Assembly: GCA_002333205.1 (NCBI GenBank)
Contig: DDAD01000044.1
Coordinates: 1 to 15,008, forward strand
Direction of reading: 5' to 3'
Length of the DNA: 15,008 nt
Source of the DNA: Pedobacter sp. UBA2067
Lineage (GTDB): Bacteria; Bacteroidota; Bacteroidia; Sphingobacteriales; Sphingobacteriaceae
Shown here: positions 7,572 through 13,543 of the stretch, one piece after another
Position numbering within the stretch: position 1 is the stretch's first letter
Layout of the letters: every line of letters starts with the position of its first letter
The notes under the pieces: generated by a model
What the model saw: the letters and a program-made list of their open reading frames with translations, nothing else
Databases searched by the model: none
Told to the model about the DNA's origin: nothing
Program-made: the position numbers and the translations under genes

Positions 7572-7886
7572 CTAGGCCGCCTTTGGAGGTTGCCATACTA
7601 AAGAACTAATCCCGGTCGGAACGCCTGAAATAGTGTGCAGGAATTTAATTCTTAATGGTCTATAAAGTATAATTACCAACTGCTTTTGCGGAAGTAGAAT
7701 TGAAAAAGGACAACGAGCACATTGACAAAAAGGGCTGCAAACCTCATTTTTACGCTTGCTTTCCTGGTCAGTCTTGACAAGTCCTGCCTTTTCTTTACAA
7801 TCTGCACTCATAACAAAATCATCCTTACAGAGATCAAATCCTGAAAGAAATAATAATATGATCATGAAAATGGCGATTGCTTTCAT
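7572..7886 (-). CDS. DUF6660-like Cys-rich exported small protein
   Basis: The protein has 104 residues with a hydrophobic N-terminus (MKAIAIFMIILLFLSGFDLC) that is a signal peptide or membrane anchor. A polar segment follows, then a cysteine cluster CSPFCQCARCPFS (about 51-63) and a C-terminal SLVWQPPK. This pattern recalls the DUF6660 family, small Bacteroidota proteins usually encoded just upstream of metal-linked TonB-dependent receptors; that identification is from memory of the family. A periplasmic or membrane metal-binding role is plausible but unproven. It is the first gene of the metal operon, 73 bp before the receptor ATG. On the minus strand TATCTTTG, a good -7 element, ends only 5 bp before the ATG, so either the transcript is leaderless or translation starts at the internal Met8 codon. 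Confidence 0.7.
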   Translation of the reverse strand: MKAIAIFMIILLFLSGFDLCKDDFVMSADCKEKAGLVKTDQESKRKNEVCSPFCQCARCPFSILLPQKQLVIILYRPLRIKFLHTISGVPTGISSLVWQPPKAA

Positions 7887-8131
7887 CTTTGCAAAGATAG
7901 CAATCGTACCCAGTCTGAGAAGAATGCAAATATACTATGATGCCAAACGATTCCTAGGTATAATCTCTTACACATTGCGGGCTCACTCTAAATGGGTCTG
8001 TAATATTTATCTAAGTTAAGTACATGCATAAATCTCGAATAACGGTGGAATATTGAGCGTGTCAGCCTTATTGCCAAAGATCCAGGGAACAAGGGAATTC
8101 TGATACAACGACAGATATATAGATTGGTACG

Positions 8132-8716
8132 TTAGCTCAGCCAATTGGCTAAATTTATATATGGTTTCCATTTGCCATTTTCTTTCCTGTATATCATTAT
8201 GGTGCCATCTCCACACAAGTTCCCACAGCTGAAATCATATTGAAAAATGCAAAGTGTTTTATTACGTAAAAAAATTGGATTGCTGAAAGTATAATAACCA
8301 GAAATGCCTCGATCATACATCCGTTGCCATCCACGAGCTCGATCTTTTAGGTAAAATTGGATGGTATCTCTGGATAGCAACCTGGCTCTCGGTAGTAAAT
8401 GATCCTCCCACGTTAGTTCTCTGAGTTGACGGAGTTTAGCCTTAATATGTTTCTTTTCTTTTTGTGTAAGAATGAGTTTGTTTTGCGGTGTATTTCTGCC
8501 AGCCAATCCCCACATGTCAAGCAATGTATCAGGTTTAATTGCATCTAATAAAGCACGATCTTCATGATTTGACAAATAATATACCGGATATTTGGATTCC
8601 CTCATTTCCTTCAAAAATGACGTAATAAACTCTTTTTGGCGTTTATTCAGCTGACCTTTAGCAATAGTATTAAAGGAAAAGAGGATAATAATTATTACTA
8701 AATAGGTCTTTCTCAT
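8132..8716 (-). CDS. Secreted protein of unknown function with CGxxCGxG C-terminus
   Basis: The protein has 194 residues starting with a signal peptide (MRKTYLVIIIILFSFNTIA). The middle is basic and helical, rich in Lys, Arg and Leu. The last 31 residues start with CGNLCGDG and run through KENGKWKPY to a terminal NWLS. This C-terminal module has the same spacing as in the lipoprotein at 11980-12516, so the two belong to one loosely conserved Bacteroidota family of exported proteins without known function. The two cysteines may form a disulphide in the periplasm. The ATG at 8716 puts the signal peptide at the very start. The 245-bp gap between this stop and the metal operon holds no convincing gene. 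It lies downstream of the HxlR gene on the same strand, but 182 bp and a probable terminator separate them. Confidence 0.75.
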   Translation of the reverse strand: MRKTYLVIIIILFSFNTIAKGQLNKRQKEFITSFLKEMRESKYPVYYLSNHEDRALLDAIKPDTLLDMWGLAGRNTPQNKLILTQKEKKHIKAKLRQLRELTWEDHLLPRARLLSRDTIQFYLKDRARGWQRMYDRGISGYYTFSNPIFLRNKTLCIFQYDFSCGNLCGDGTIMIYRKENGKWKPYINLANWLS

Positions 8717-8850
8717 AATTGGCTTATTGATGCTAATCTACCATGAAATCCATACGTTTGATTTAATATCTACCTGATTTACCAAGAAACAGGTGAAATA
8801 TTGATCGTCCGCTTGAACTCCTGGATTTCCAGTGAATAATGATACTTCTT

Positions 8851-8885
8851 AAAAAAAAACAGTGTACACAGCAAGCCTTTATAGA
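8851..8885 (-). terminator. Probable terminator of the HxlR gene
   Basis: Reading the minus strand past the HxlR stop, a short palindromic segment (GTGTACAC, 8862-8869) and an upstream TAAAGGCTT half-stem lead directly into a run of nine T (8851-8859). The T-tract is clear, but the hairpin is weak. Confidence 0.35.
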
Positions 8886-8898
8886 TTTCAGTAAAGCT

Positions 8899-9267
8899 TC
8901 AACATTTTGCTCCAACATTATTTTCGACTGGGTAGCCTGCTTCTAAAACAGCTCTATTCTTTTCGCCCCATCTTTCCAAGCTGATTATCAAAGGCAACAA
9001 ACTAGCTCCCAGAGCGGTTAATTCATATTCTACTTTAGGAATGTTAGTATCGAAGGAAATTTTGTTTACAAATCCATATTTCAGTAGTTCATCCAACTGC
9101 TTGTTCATAACCCGCCTGTCTACATCAATTTTCTTCTGCAATGCCCCTGGTCTTTTTATCCCCTCTGAAATGTAATAGATCAACATAAGTTTCCACTTTC
9201 CATTCAAAAGTTCCTTAAATACGTGCAGGCCGCACTCCATTCTCATCGGGATTTTTTTAATGTACAT
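8899..9267 (-). CDS. HxlR-family winged-helix transcriptional regulator
   Basis: The protein has 122 residues from the ATG at 9267; a TTG at 9282 and ATGs at 9246 and 9240 are alternatives. The HxlR signature runs ECGLHVFKELLNGKWKLMLIYYI, then RPGALQKKIDVDRRVMNKQLDELLKYGFV (recognition helix and wing) and VEYELTALGASLLPLI. The Cys at the family's usual position just before the first helix is present; in relatives such as YodB or HypR this residue senses quinones or disulphide stress. It is divergent from a short-chain dehydrogenase gene and shares a 105-bp intergenic region dominated by a large palindrome. It therefore probably represses both that gene and itself. The inducer is not visible from sequence. 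Confidence 0.92.
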   Translation of the reverse strand: MYIKKIPMRMECGLHVFKELLNGKWKLMLIYYISEGIKRPGALQKKIDVDRRVMNKQLDELLKYGFVNKISFDTNIPKVEYELTALGASLLPLIISLERWGEKNRAVLEAGYPVENNVGAKC

Positions 9268-9285
9268 CGTTTGGTCAATCAAGTG

Positions 9286-9325
9286 TCATAGCAAATACGC
9301 ACAAAGTTATGCGTACTTGCTATGA
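9286..9325. promoter_or_regulatory. Large inverted repeat, candidate HxlR operator
   Basis: Left arm TCATAGCAAATACGCA (9286-9301) and right arm TGCGTACTTGCTATGA (9310-9325) pair at 15 of 16 positions around an 8-bp spacer. The spacer itself reads TAACTTTG on the minus strand, a match to the -7 consensus facing the HxlR gene. The right arm contains the TTG used as -33 element for the plus-strand gene. A dimer bound here would cover both promoters. Confidence 0.7.
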
Positions 9326-9347
9326 GATGAGTTGTAAAATAGTTTTG
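9317..9347 (+). promoter_or_regulatory. Bacteroidota-type promoter of the SDR gene
   Basis: TTG at 9317-9319 and TAGTTTTG at 9340-9347 are separated by 20 bp, matching the Bacteroidota sigma-factor consensus (TTG, 19-21 bp, TAnnTTTG). Transcription should begin near 9354, leaving about 18 nt before the ATG at 9372. The -33 element lies inside the palindrome. Confidence 0.6.
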
Positions 9348-9371
9348 TGTCAAATATAGAAAGATTTAAAA

Positions 9372-10112
9372 ATGAATTTTACAAACAAAAATGTAGTAAT
9401 AACCGGCGGAAGTACCGGAATTGGACTGGCAACCGCAAAAGCATTTATCAGCGCCGGAGCAAACGTGTGGATTACAGGTAGAAGTGCTGACAATCTGCAA
9501 AAAGCAACCGAAGAGATTAATAGTCCGAGATTAAAAACGGTTGTTTCTGACACTTCAAATTTGGCAGGCATTGCAGTTTTGGAAAAAGCAATTGCTGATA
9601 ACGGAATCACATTAGATGTTCTTTTCCTAAATGCAGGAATATTTGTATTGACACCGATTGTACAAACAACAGAAGCAGAATTTGATGCTCAATTCAATAC
9701 GAATGTGAAGGGTGCTTACTTCACGCTGCAAAAGTTACTGCCGCATTTAGCAACGGGATCTGCCGTGATATTTAATTCATCCGTTGTAGCAACAGCTTCA
9801 AATGCAGCATCCAGTGTTTATGCAGCAACCAAAGGAGCGATAAGTAAAATTGCCCAAGTTGCAGCAAACGAATTAGCAGACAGGAAAATCCGTGTAAACA
9901 TAGTAAGTCCTGGGCCAACCTCGACACCAGGCTTTCAAGCTATTCGGGGAGGCGCTGAGGAAATGGCTGCTGCCGCAACCGCCCTACAAAGAATGGGTAG
10001 CCCTGATGAAATTGCAAAAGCAGTATTATTCTTGGCTTCTGACGATGCAAGCTTTATTACCGGAACAGCGCTTTTAGTGGACGGTGGCTACATCAACTAT
10101 GCACTAAAATAA
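9372..10112 (+). CDS. SDR-family NAD(P)-dependent oxidoreductase
   Basis: This is a classical short-chain dehydrogenase/reductase of 246 residues, the usual length. It has the Rossmann nucleotide motif TGGSTGIG (11-18), TGRS at the end of the second strand (Arg37, suggesting NADP(H)), NAG (87-89), the structural Asn111, the catalytic Ser136 or Ser137, and YAATK (Tyr150, Lys154). NIVSPGPTSTPGF and a C-terminal GTALLVDGGY complete the fold. It is a soluble cytoplasmic enzyme whose substrate (alcohol, ketone or quinone-like) cannot be told. Divergence from an HxlR regulator suggests induction by an electrophile or other small molecule. It converges on the TerC-family gene with a 54-bp gap. Confidence 0.95.
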   Translation: MNFTNKNVVITGGSTGIGLATAKAFISAGANVWITGRSADNLQKATEEINSPRLKTVVSDTSNLAGIAVLEKAIADNGITLDVLFLNAGIFVLTPIVQTTEAEFDAQFNTNVKGAYFTLQKLLPHLATGSAVIFNSSVVATASNAASSVYAATKGAISKIAQVAANELADRKIRVNIVSPGPTSTPGFQAIRGGAEEMAAAATALQRMGSPDEIAKAVLFLASDDASFITGTALLVDGGYINYALK

Positions 10113-10166
10113 ATCGGCAACAACCATTATCAAGATAATATCAACTGCCAAGAAACCCGTGAGTAA

Positions 10167-11099
10167 CTATTCGCCATTCGCTGCATCGGTACCCCTGGTC
10201 TTAAGTAAGGATAATATAATACTGATGGCGAGGATAAGTCCTATAGTAATTAAAGAAACGAATGTCGGAATTTTGAATACGTCCACCAGGACCATCTTCA
10301 ACCCCACAAACAGGAGTATAGCGGCCAATCCGGTAGAAAGATATATAAAGCGGTGAACGACATGAGCAAGGGCGAAATAAAGTGATCGAAGTCCCAGGAT
10401 AGCGAAAACGTTTGAAGTATAAACAATAAAGTGATCTTGTGTAATGGCCAATATTGCTGGAATACTGTCCACAGCAAAAATCAGGTCGGTAGTTTCAATG
10501 ACGATCAGTACAAGAAAGAGCGGAGTAGCAAACCGCTTTCCATTTTCCCTGACGAAAAACTTGCCGCCCTCCATATCATTCGTTATAGGCATAACCTTGC
10601 GGACATATTTTATCAGCGGGTTATTTTCCGGCTCCATTTGTTTGTCCTTTTCAGTCAACATTTTGTAGCCGGTGTAAATTAGAAAAGCACCAAAAACATA
10701 AATCGTCCAATGAAACTTCTCGATCATTGCTACTCCCGCAAATATGAAAATGACACGCATAACCAGAGCACCCAGAATTCCCCAGAACAAAACTTTATGC
10801 TGGTATATTGAAGGTACCTTAAAATAGCCAAACACCAGTACGAAGACAAAAATGTTATCTATACTTAGTGATTTTTCTATCACGTAGCCGGTCAGGAATT
10901 CTATTGCTTTAGGTTCACCAAACCAGTAGTAGATAAGGCAATTGAAAATAAGTGCAAGACAGATCCAAACACCTGACCATATTAATGCCTCTTTGACGGA
11001 CACTTCATGCGCCTTCCGGTTGAAAACACCTAAGTCCAGGGCCAACATGAGGAGAACGAAAACATTAAAACCTATCCAAAATGTGATGCTAACTTCCAT
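10167..11099 (-). CDS. TerC/Alx-family integral membrane protein
   Basis: The protein has 310 residues from the ATG at 11099, which puts the first membrane helix (FWIGFNVFVLLMLALDLGVF) right at the N-terminus; the ATG at 11159 would add 20 residues not typical of the family. There are about nine membrane helices. Conserved acidic positions include Asp22 (ALDLG), Glu75 and Asp81 (EKSLSIDNIFVF), and Glu202, Asp205 and Asp211 (IETTDLIFAVDSIPA). Characterised relatives handle manganese (E. coli Alx) or help metalate exported enzymes (Bacillus TerC homologues); the family is named for tellurite resistance. Metal homeostasis is the likely role. I looked upstream for a yybP-ykoY manganese riboswitch, common before such genes, and saw none. 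Confidence 0.93.
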   Translation of the reverse strand: MEVSITFWIGFNVFVLLMLALDLGVFNRKAHEVSVKEALIWSGVWICLALIFNCLIYYWFGEPKAIEFLTGYVIEKSLSIDNIFVFVLVFGYFKVPSIYQHKVLFWGILGALVMRVIFIFAGVAMIEKFHWTIYVFGAFLIYTGYKMLTEKDKQMEPENNPLIKYVRKVMPITNDMEGGKFFVRENGKRFATPLFLVLIVIETTDLIFAVDSIPAILAITQDHFIVYTSNVFAILGLRSLYFALAHVVHRFIYLSTGLAAILLFVGLKMVLVDVFKIPTFVSLITIGLILAISIILSLLKTRGTDAANGE

Positions 11100-11323
11100 A
11101 ATTACCGTTTCTATAGAAAAAACAATGCCGTGTTTTTTGAGGGCTAATATACAAGGCATTTTCCTGGATACGGAATGATATACAAGCAGAAGTTGGGAAG
11201 AAACCCGCCAAAGGAAGAGGCATCTTAAAAAAACGGAAGAATAATTTCAATCAGAATCGGTCGCTTCACAATTCAGCGCTACTATTCGGCAAGTAGTTTA
11301 GTTTCTGAAGTTTATTTTGAAAT

Positions 11324-11353
11324 ATGTACAACAAAACGTACATTTATATGTAC
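11324..11353. promoter_or_regulatory. yefM-yoeB operator with three GTAC half-sites
   Basis: ATGTAC (11324-11329) and GTACAT (11338-11343) form a perfect 6-8-6 inverted repeat, and a third ATGTAC follows at 11348-11353, just before the AAAGG ribosome binding site and ATG of yefM. E. coli YefM operators are also built on TGTACA palindromes, so autoregulation by the antitoxin complex is expected. Confidence 0.7.
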
Positions 11354-11366
11354 TTAAAGGTTAACT

Positions 11367-11642
11367 ATGAAAGCGGTAACTATCTCGTCCTTAAGGACAA
11401 ACATGAAAAATTACTTTGATGAAGTAAGTGCAACACAAGATATTTTGATTATTCCACGCAATAATAATGAGGATGACGCTGTTGTGGTAATTTCTATCAA
11501 AGAATATAATGCCCTTACTGAAACCTCACATCTAATGTCAACTGAGGCTAATCGTCGACGTCTTGACCGGTCCATTGACAATTTAAAGCAAGGTAATACC
11601 AAATTGTTTACGCTAGAAGACGAAGTTCCAGTGAAAGCATAA
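11367..11642 (+). CDS. yefM: Antitoxin YefM (Phd/YefM family)
   Basis: The antitoxin has 91 residues. The N-terminal DNA-binding and dimerisation fold reads MKAVTISSLRTNMKNYFDEV, followed by DILIIPRNNNEDDAVVVISIKEYNAL, the standard Phd/YefM pattern. The C-terminal part (about 55-91) is a charged, probably disordered toxin-wrapping tail. It should neutralise the YoeB RNase by direct binding and repress the operon. AAAGG six bases before the ATG is one of the few clear Shine-Dalgarno sites in the window. Its stop is 3 bp before the toxin ATG, so translation is likely coupled. Confidence 0.95.
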   Translation: MKAVTISSLRTNMKNYFDEVSATQDILIIPRNNNEDDAVVVISIKEYNALTETSHLMSTEANRRRLDRSIDNLKQGNTKLFTLEDEVPVKA

Positions 11643-11645
11643 GGT

Positions 11646-11924
11646 ATGAATCTAGTTTTTACACCTGAAGCTTGGGAAGATTTTGAGTACTGGATGGACT
11701 ATGATGAAGAGGCTGCAAACAAGATTAGAGAGTTGTTAAAAGAAATTAAAAGAACTCCTTTTCATGGCATGGGTAAACCTGAAGCTTTGAAGCATAATTT
11801 AAAAGGCTTCTGGTCCAGACGTATTACGGGTGAGCATCGCCTTGTTTACCAGGTATCCGGAACCAATGGGAAAGACCAAGAATGCGCAATTGTCCAATGC
11901 CGATTTCATTATAGTGATAAATAG
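11646..11924 (+). CDS. yoeB: Toxin YoeB (Txe/YoeB family mRNA interferase)
   Basis: The protein is 92 residues with the RelE-like fold. It aligns well from memory with E. coli YoeB: GKPEALKHNLKGFWSRRITG, then EHRLVYQV and a terminal CRFHY. The catalytic residues match: Glu46, Arg65, and the His-Tyr pair at 88-89. YoeB is a ribosome-dependent endoribonuclease that cuts mRNA in the A site and arrests growth when YefM is degraded. There is a short insertion (SGTNGKDQE, about 71-79) and a two-residue tail (DK) beyond the E. coli length. All key residues are intact, so the toxin is probably active. Confidence 0.96.
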   Translation: MNLVFTPEAWEDFEYWMDYDEEAANKIRELLKEIKRTPFHGMGKPEALKHNLKGFWSRRITGEHRLVYQVSGTNGKDQECAIVQCRFHYSDK

Positions 11925-11979
11925 TCTGGTTAGTGCTGAAACTATTAAAAACCAGCGTACAATGATTTAAACTATTGTC

Positions 11980-12516
11980 CTATGAAATCCATGTACCATC
12001 AACTTTGCTGATCACCCATTTATCGTCGACCTTTTTGATTGTGACTTTATAACCTAACCCACATTTTAATCCACAATAGTAACTTACATCTAAAAATCCC
12101 TGTTCCTTTGTATCATCAAACTTTATATTAGAAAAAACTAAAACGCCTGCAAATTTAGGGTACTTAGCAGCCCAATTCTCATACTCATAATCTGCTGGTA
12201 ACTCGGAAAGGTGCTTAAACGTGAATTTTCCGCTATTATAATGTTGTAATTCTGTTTCATCATTGATTAAGCCACCCTTTCCAATAGCAATAATGAGGTT
12301 AAGCGTGTCATTCTTTAAAGCTTCTATGGTGATTTTATGATCTTCTCCGCTTTTCGGAAAACTTGTATAAAGTCTTTTATCCTTATAGGTCGAATCAACA
12401 ACCCTGGAAAATATTTCGGTGAAAACCTCTTGCTCAAACTCCTCTTCGGTGATCTTTCTTTCGCAGCTAAAAAGCGCTGATACGAGTACTAGAAATACGA
12501 ACCTTACCCGACTCAT
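11980..12516 (-). CDS. Lipoprotein of unknown function with CGxxCGxG C-terminus
   Basis: The protein has 178 residues from the ATG at 12516, chosen because it gives a compact lipoprotein signal (MSRVRFVFLVLVSALFSC) with lipobox ALFSC; the ATG at 12552 would add 12 residues. The mature protein is soluble and acidic at first (ERKITEEEFEQEVF). It ends with VFSNIKF, then CGLKCGLGYKVTIKK and DDKWVISK, up to the terminal TWIS. The last 31 residues have exactly the spacing seen in the exported protein at 8132-8716. It would be anchored to the periplasmic side of a membrane or at the surface. Function is unknown. It converges on yefM-yoeB and is divergent from the lipocalin-like gene. Confidence 0.8.
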   Translation of the reverse strand: MSRVRFVFLVLVSALFSCERKITEEEFEQEVFTEIFSRVVDSTYKDKRLYTSFPKSGEDHKITIEALKNDTLNLIIAIGKGGLINDETELQHYNSGKFTFKHLSELPADYEYENWAAKYPKFAGVLVFSNIKFDDTKEQGFLDVSYYCGLKCGLGYKVTIKKVDDKWVISKVDGTWIS

Positions 12517-12677
12517 AATTTTATAGTTAATGATTTTTACTCCATGATGCAATATCGCAAATTAAACTCCTTCGCAGAATTATATCAATATTAAGAATTG
12601 TCGCCTAAATAAAGCTTACCTGAACTTTCAATTAAGACATTCGAATCACTAACTTTAGTTACCTAATCAAATCGCGT

Positions 12678-13397
12678 ATGAAAATCAAGTGTTTACTGGT
12701 CGTATTTCTATTGACATTCACGGCTACGAAGGGCACAATCGCTCAATCAAACCGCACCGGCTTAACTGGTGCATGGCAAATTAAAGAAGCAGACAAAGAA
12801 CAAGTATTGGTTTTTCAGGATGGGTTCTTCTTTCATACGGTCTACAATAAGGGCGAAAAGCGCTTCCTGTATAGTCGGGGCGGAACATATACGCACAATG
12901 CGGATGCATTAAACTGTACGATCTCGTTTAACTCAGCGCATAAAGAAGAGGTCGGCAAGCAGTTCAGCACAAAGTATGCTATTAACGGGGCTAAAGCTGA
13001 TTTTTCCATCAACGGAGAAAAACAAAACTGGCAGCGACTGGATGACAGTTCAGCACCTCTGGCCGGTGTATGGCGAATTACTTCAAGAATGCAGGATGGT
13101 AAGCTAACACCCATTCATCAAACGGGCACAAGACAAACCTATAAACTTCTTACCGGCACCCGTTTTCAATGGGCGGCAATCGATCCTGGAAAAAAAGAAT
13201 TTTCGGGAACAGGAGGGGGGACCTATACCTTTAGAAATGGAAAATACACTGAAGCTATTGAATTTTTCTCGAGGGATAGCACTCGTGTCGGTGCTTCCCT
13301 GACCTTCGATGGGAAGCTAGAAAATGGAGAATGGCATCATAGCGGCAAAAGCTCAAAAGGTGATCCGATTTATGAAGTTTGGAGCCGGGTGCAATAA
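12678..13397 (+). CDS. Secreted protein with two tandem lipocalin-like repeats
   Basis: The protein has 239 residues: a signal peptide (1-23, cleaved after TIAQ or just before it), then two related halves. Repeat 1 has LTGAWQI (29-35), GGTYT (68-72) and NWQRL (117-121). Repeat 2 has LAGVWRI (128-134), GGTYT (180-184) and EVWSR (233-237). Each half is about 100 residues and beta-rich, as in small lipocalin-like or calycin barrels, so the gene probably arose by internal duplication. Similar proteins in Cytophagales are often labelled only as membrane or secreted proteins. No catalytic motif is visible; binding of a small hydrophobic ligand is speculation. It precedes the FtsX-type permease by 146 bp on the same strand. 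Confidence 0.8.
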   Translation: MKIKCLLVVFLLTFTATKGTIAQSNRTGLTGAWQIKEADKEQVLVFQDGFFFHTVYNKGEKRFLYSRGGTYTHNADALNCTISFNSAHKEEVGKQFSTKYAINGAKADFSINGEKQNWQRLDDSSAPLAGVWRITSRMQDGKLTPIHQTGTRQTYKLLTGTRFQWAAIDPGKKEFSGTGGGTYTFRNGKYTEAIEFFSRDSTRVGASLTFDGKLENGEWHHSGKSSKGDPIYEVWSRVQ

Positions 13398-13398
13398 A

Positions 13399-13411
13399 CA
13401 CCTGCCAGGTG
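13399..13411 (+). terminator. Short hairpin after the lipocalin-like gene
   Basis: CACCTG-C-CAGGTG starts 2 bp after the stop codon. It can fold as a 5-bp stem with a 3-nt loop, but only a weak T-rich tail (AATTTGTT) follows, so termination is uncertain. Confidence 0.25.
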
Positions 13412-13415
13412 AATT

Positions 13416-13454
13416 TGTTCGTATATGAACATCGGGACTGTTCAATTTCGAACA
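13416..13454. promoter_or_regulatory. Two tandem TGTTC-N6-GAACA palindromes
   Basis: TGTTC-GTATAT-GAACA (13416-13431) and TGTTC-AATTTC-GAACA (13439-13454) have identical arms, identical spacing and different spacers. Their centres are 23 bp apart, about two helical turns. They lie 90-128 bp before the FtsX-type permease ATG and look like a double operator. The binding protein is unknown and no regulator gene is adjacent inside the window. Confidence 0.5.
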
Positions 13455-13543
13455 GCTCTTCGAGAAAATAGCGCTGAAGCTGCAACCAAGCGGTTTATTG
13501 TCGATGGCATAGCTTTTGGCTCTGCACTTGAAAGCTAACACTT

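Noticed and set aside
7756..8019. Plus-strand ORF opposite the DUF6660-like gene
   Set aside because: Antisense to a better-supported gene and without recognisable features.
8016..8216. Minus-strand ORF overlapping the end of the secreted-protein gene
   Set aside because: Shifted frame of the real gene, without signal peptide or family match.
10126..10139. ATTATC-AA-GATAAT palindrome between the convergent SDR and TerC genes as a terminator
   Set aside because: The stem is AT-rich with a 2-nt centre and no T-tract follows on either strand.
11100..11230. Possible yybP-ykoY manganese riboswitch before the TerC-family gene
   Set aside because: None of the conserved bases or paired elements could be recognised in this short leader.
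11926..11955. CTGGTT/AACCAG inverted repeat between yoeB and the convergent lipoprotein gene
   Set aside because: Only 6 bp of stem with an 18-nt loop; within chance expectation for this length.
13425..13538. Small 37-residue plus-strand ORF (begins MNIGTVQFRTALRENS) ending 5 bp before the permease ATG
   Set aside because: No ribosome binding site, no recognisable family, and it overlaps the twin palindromes. Kept only as an alternative explanation for that stretch.
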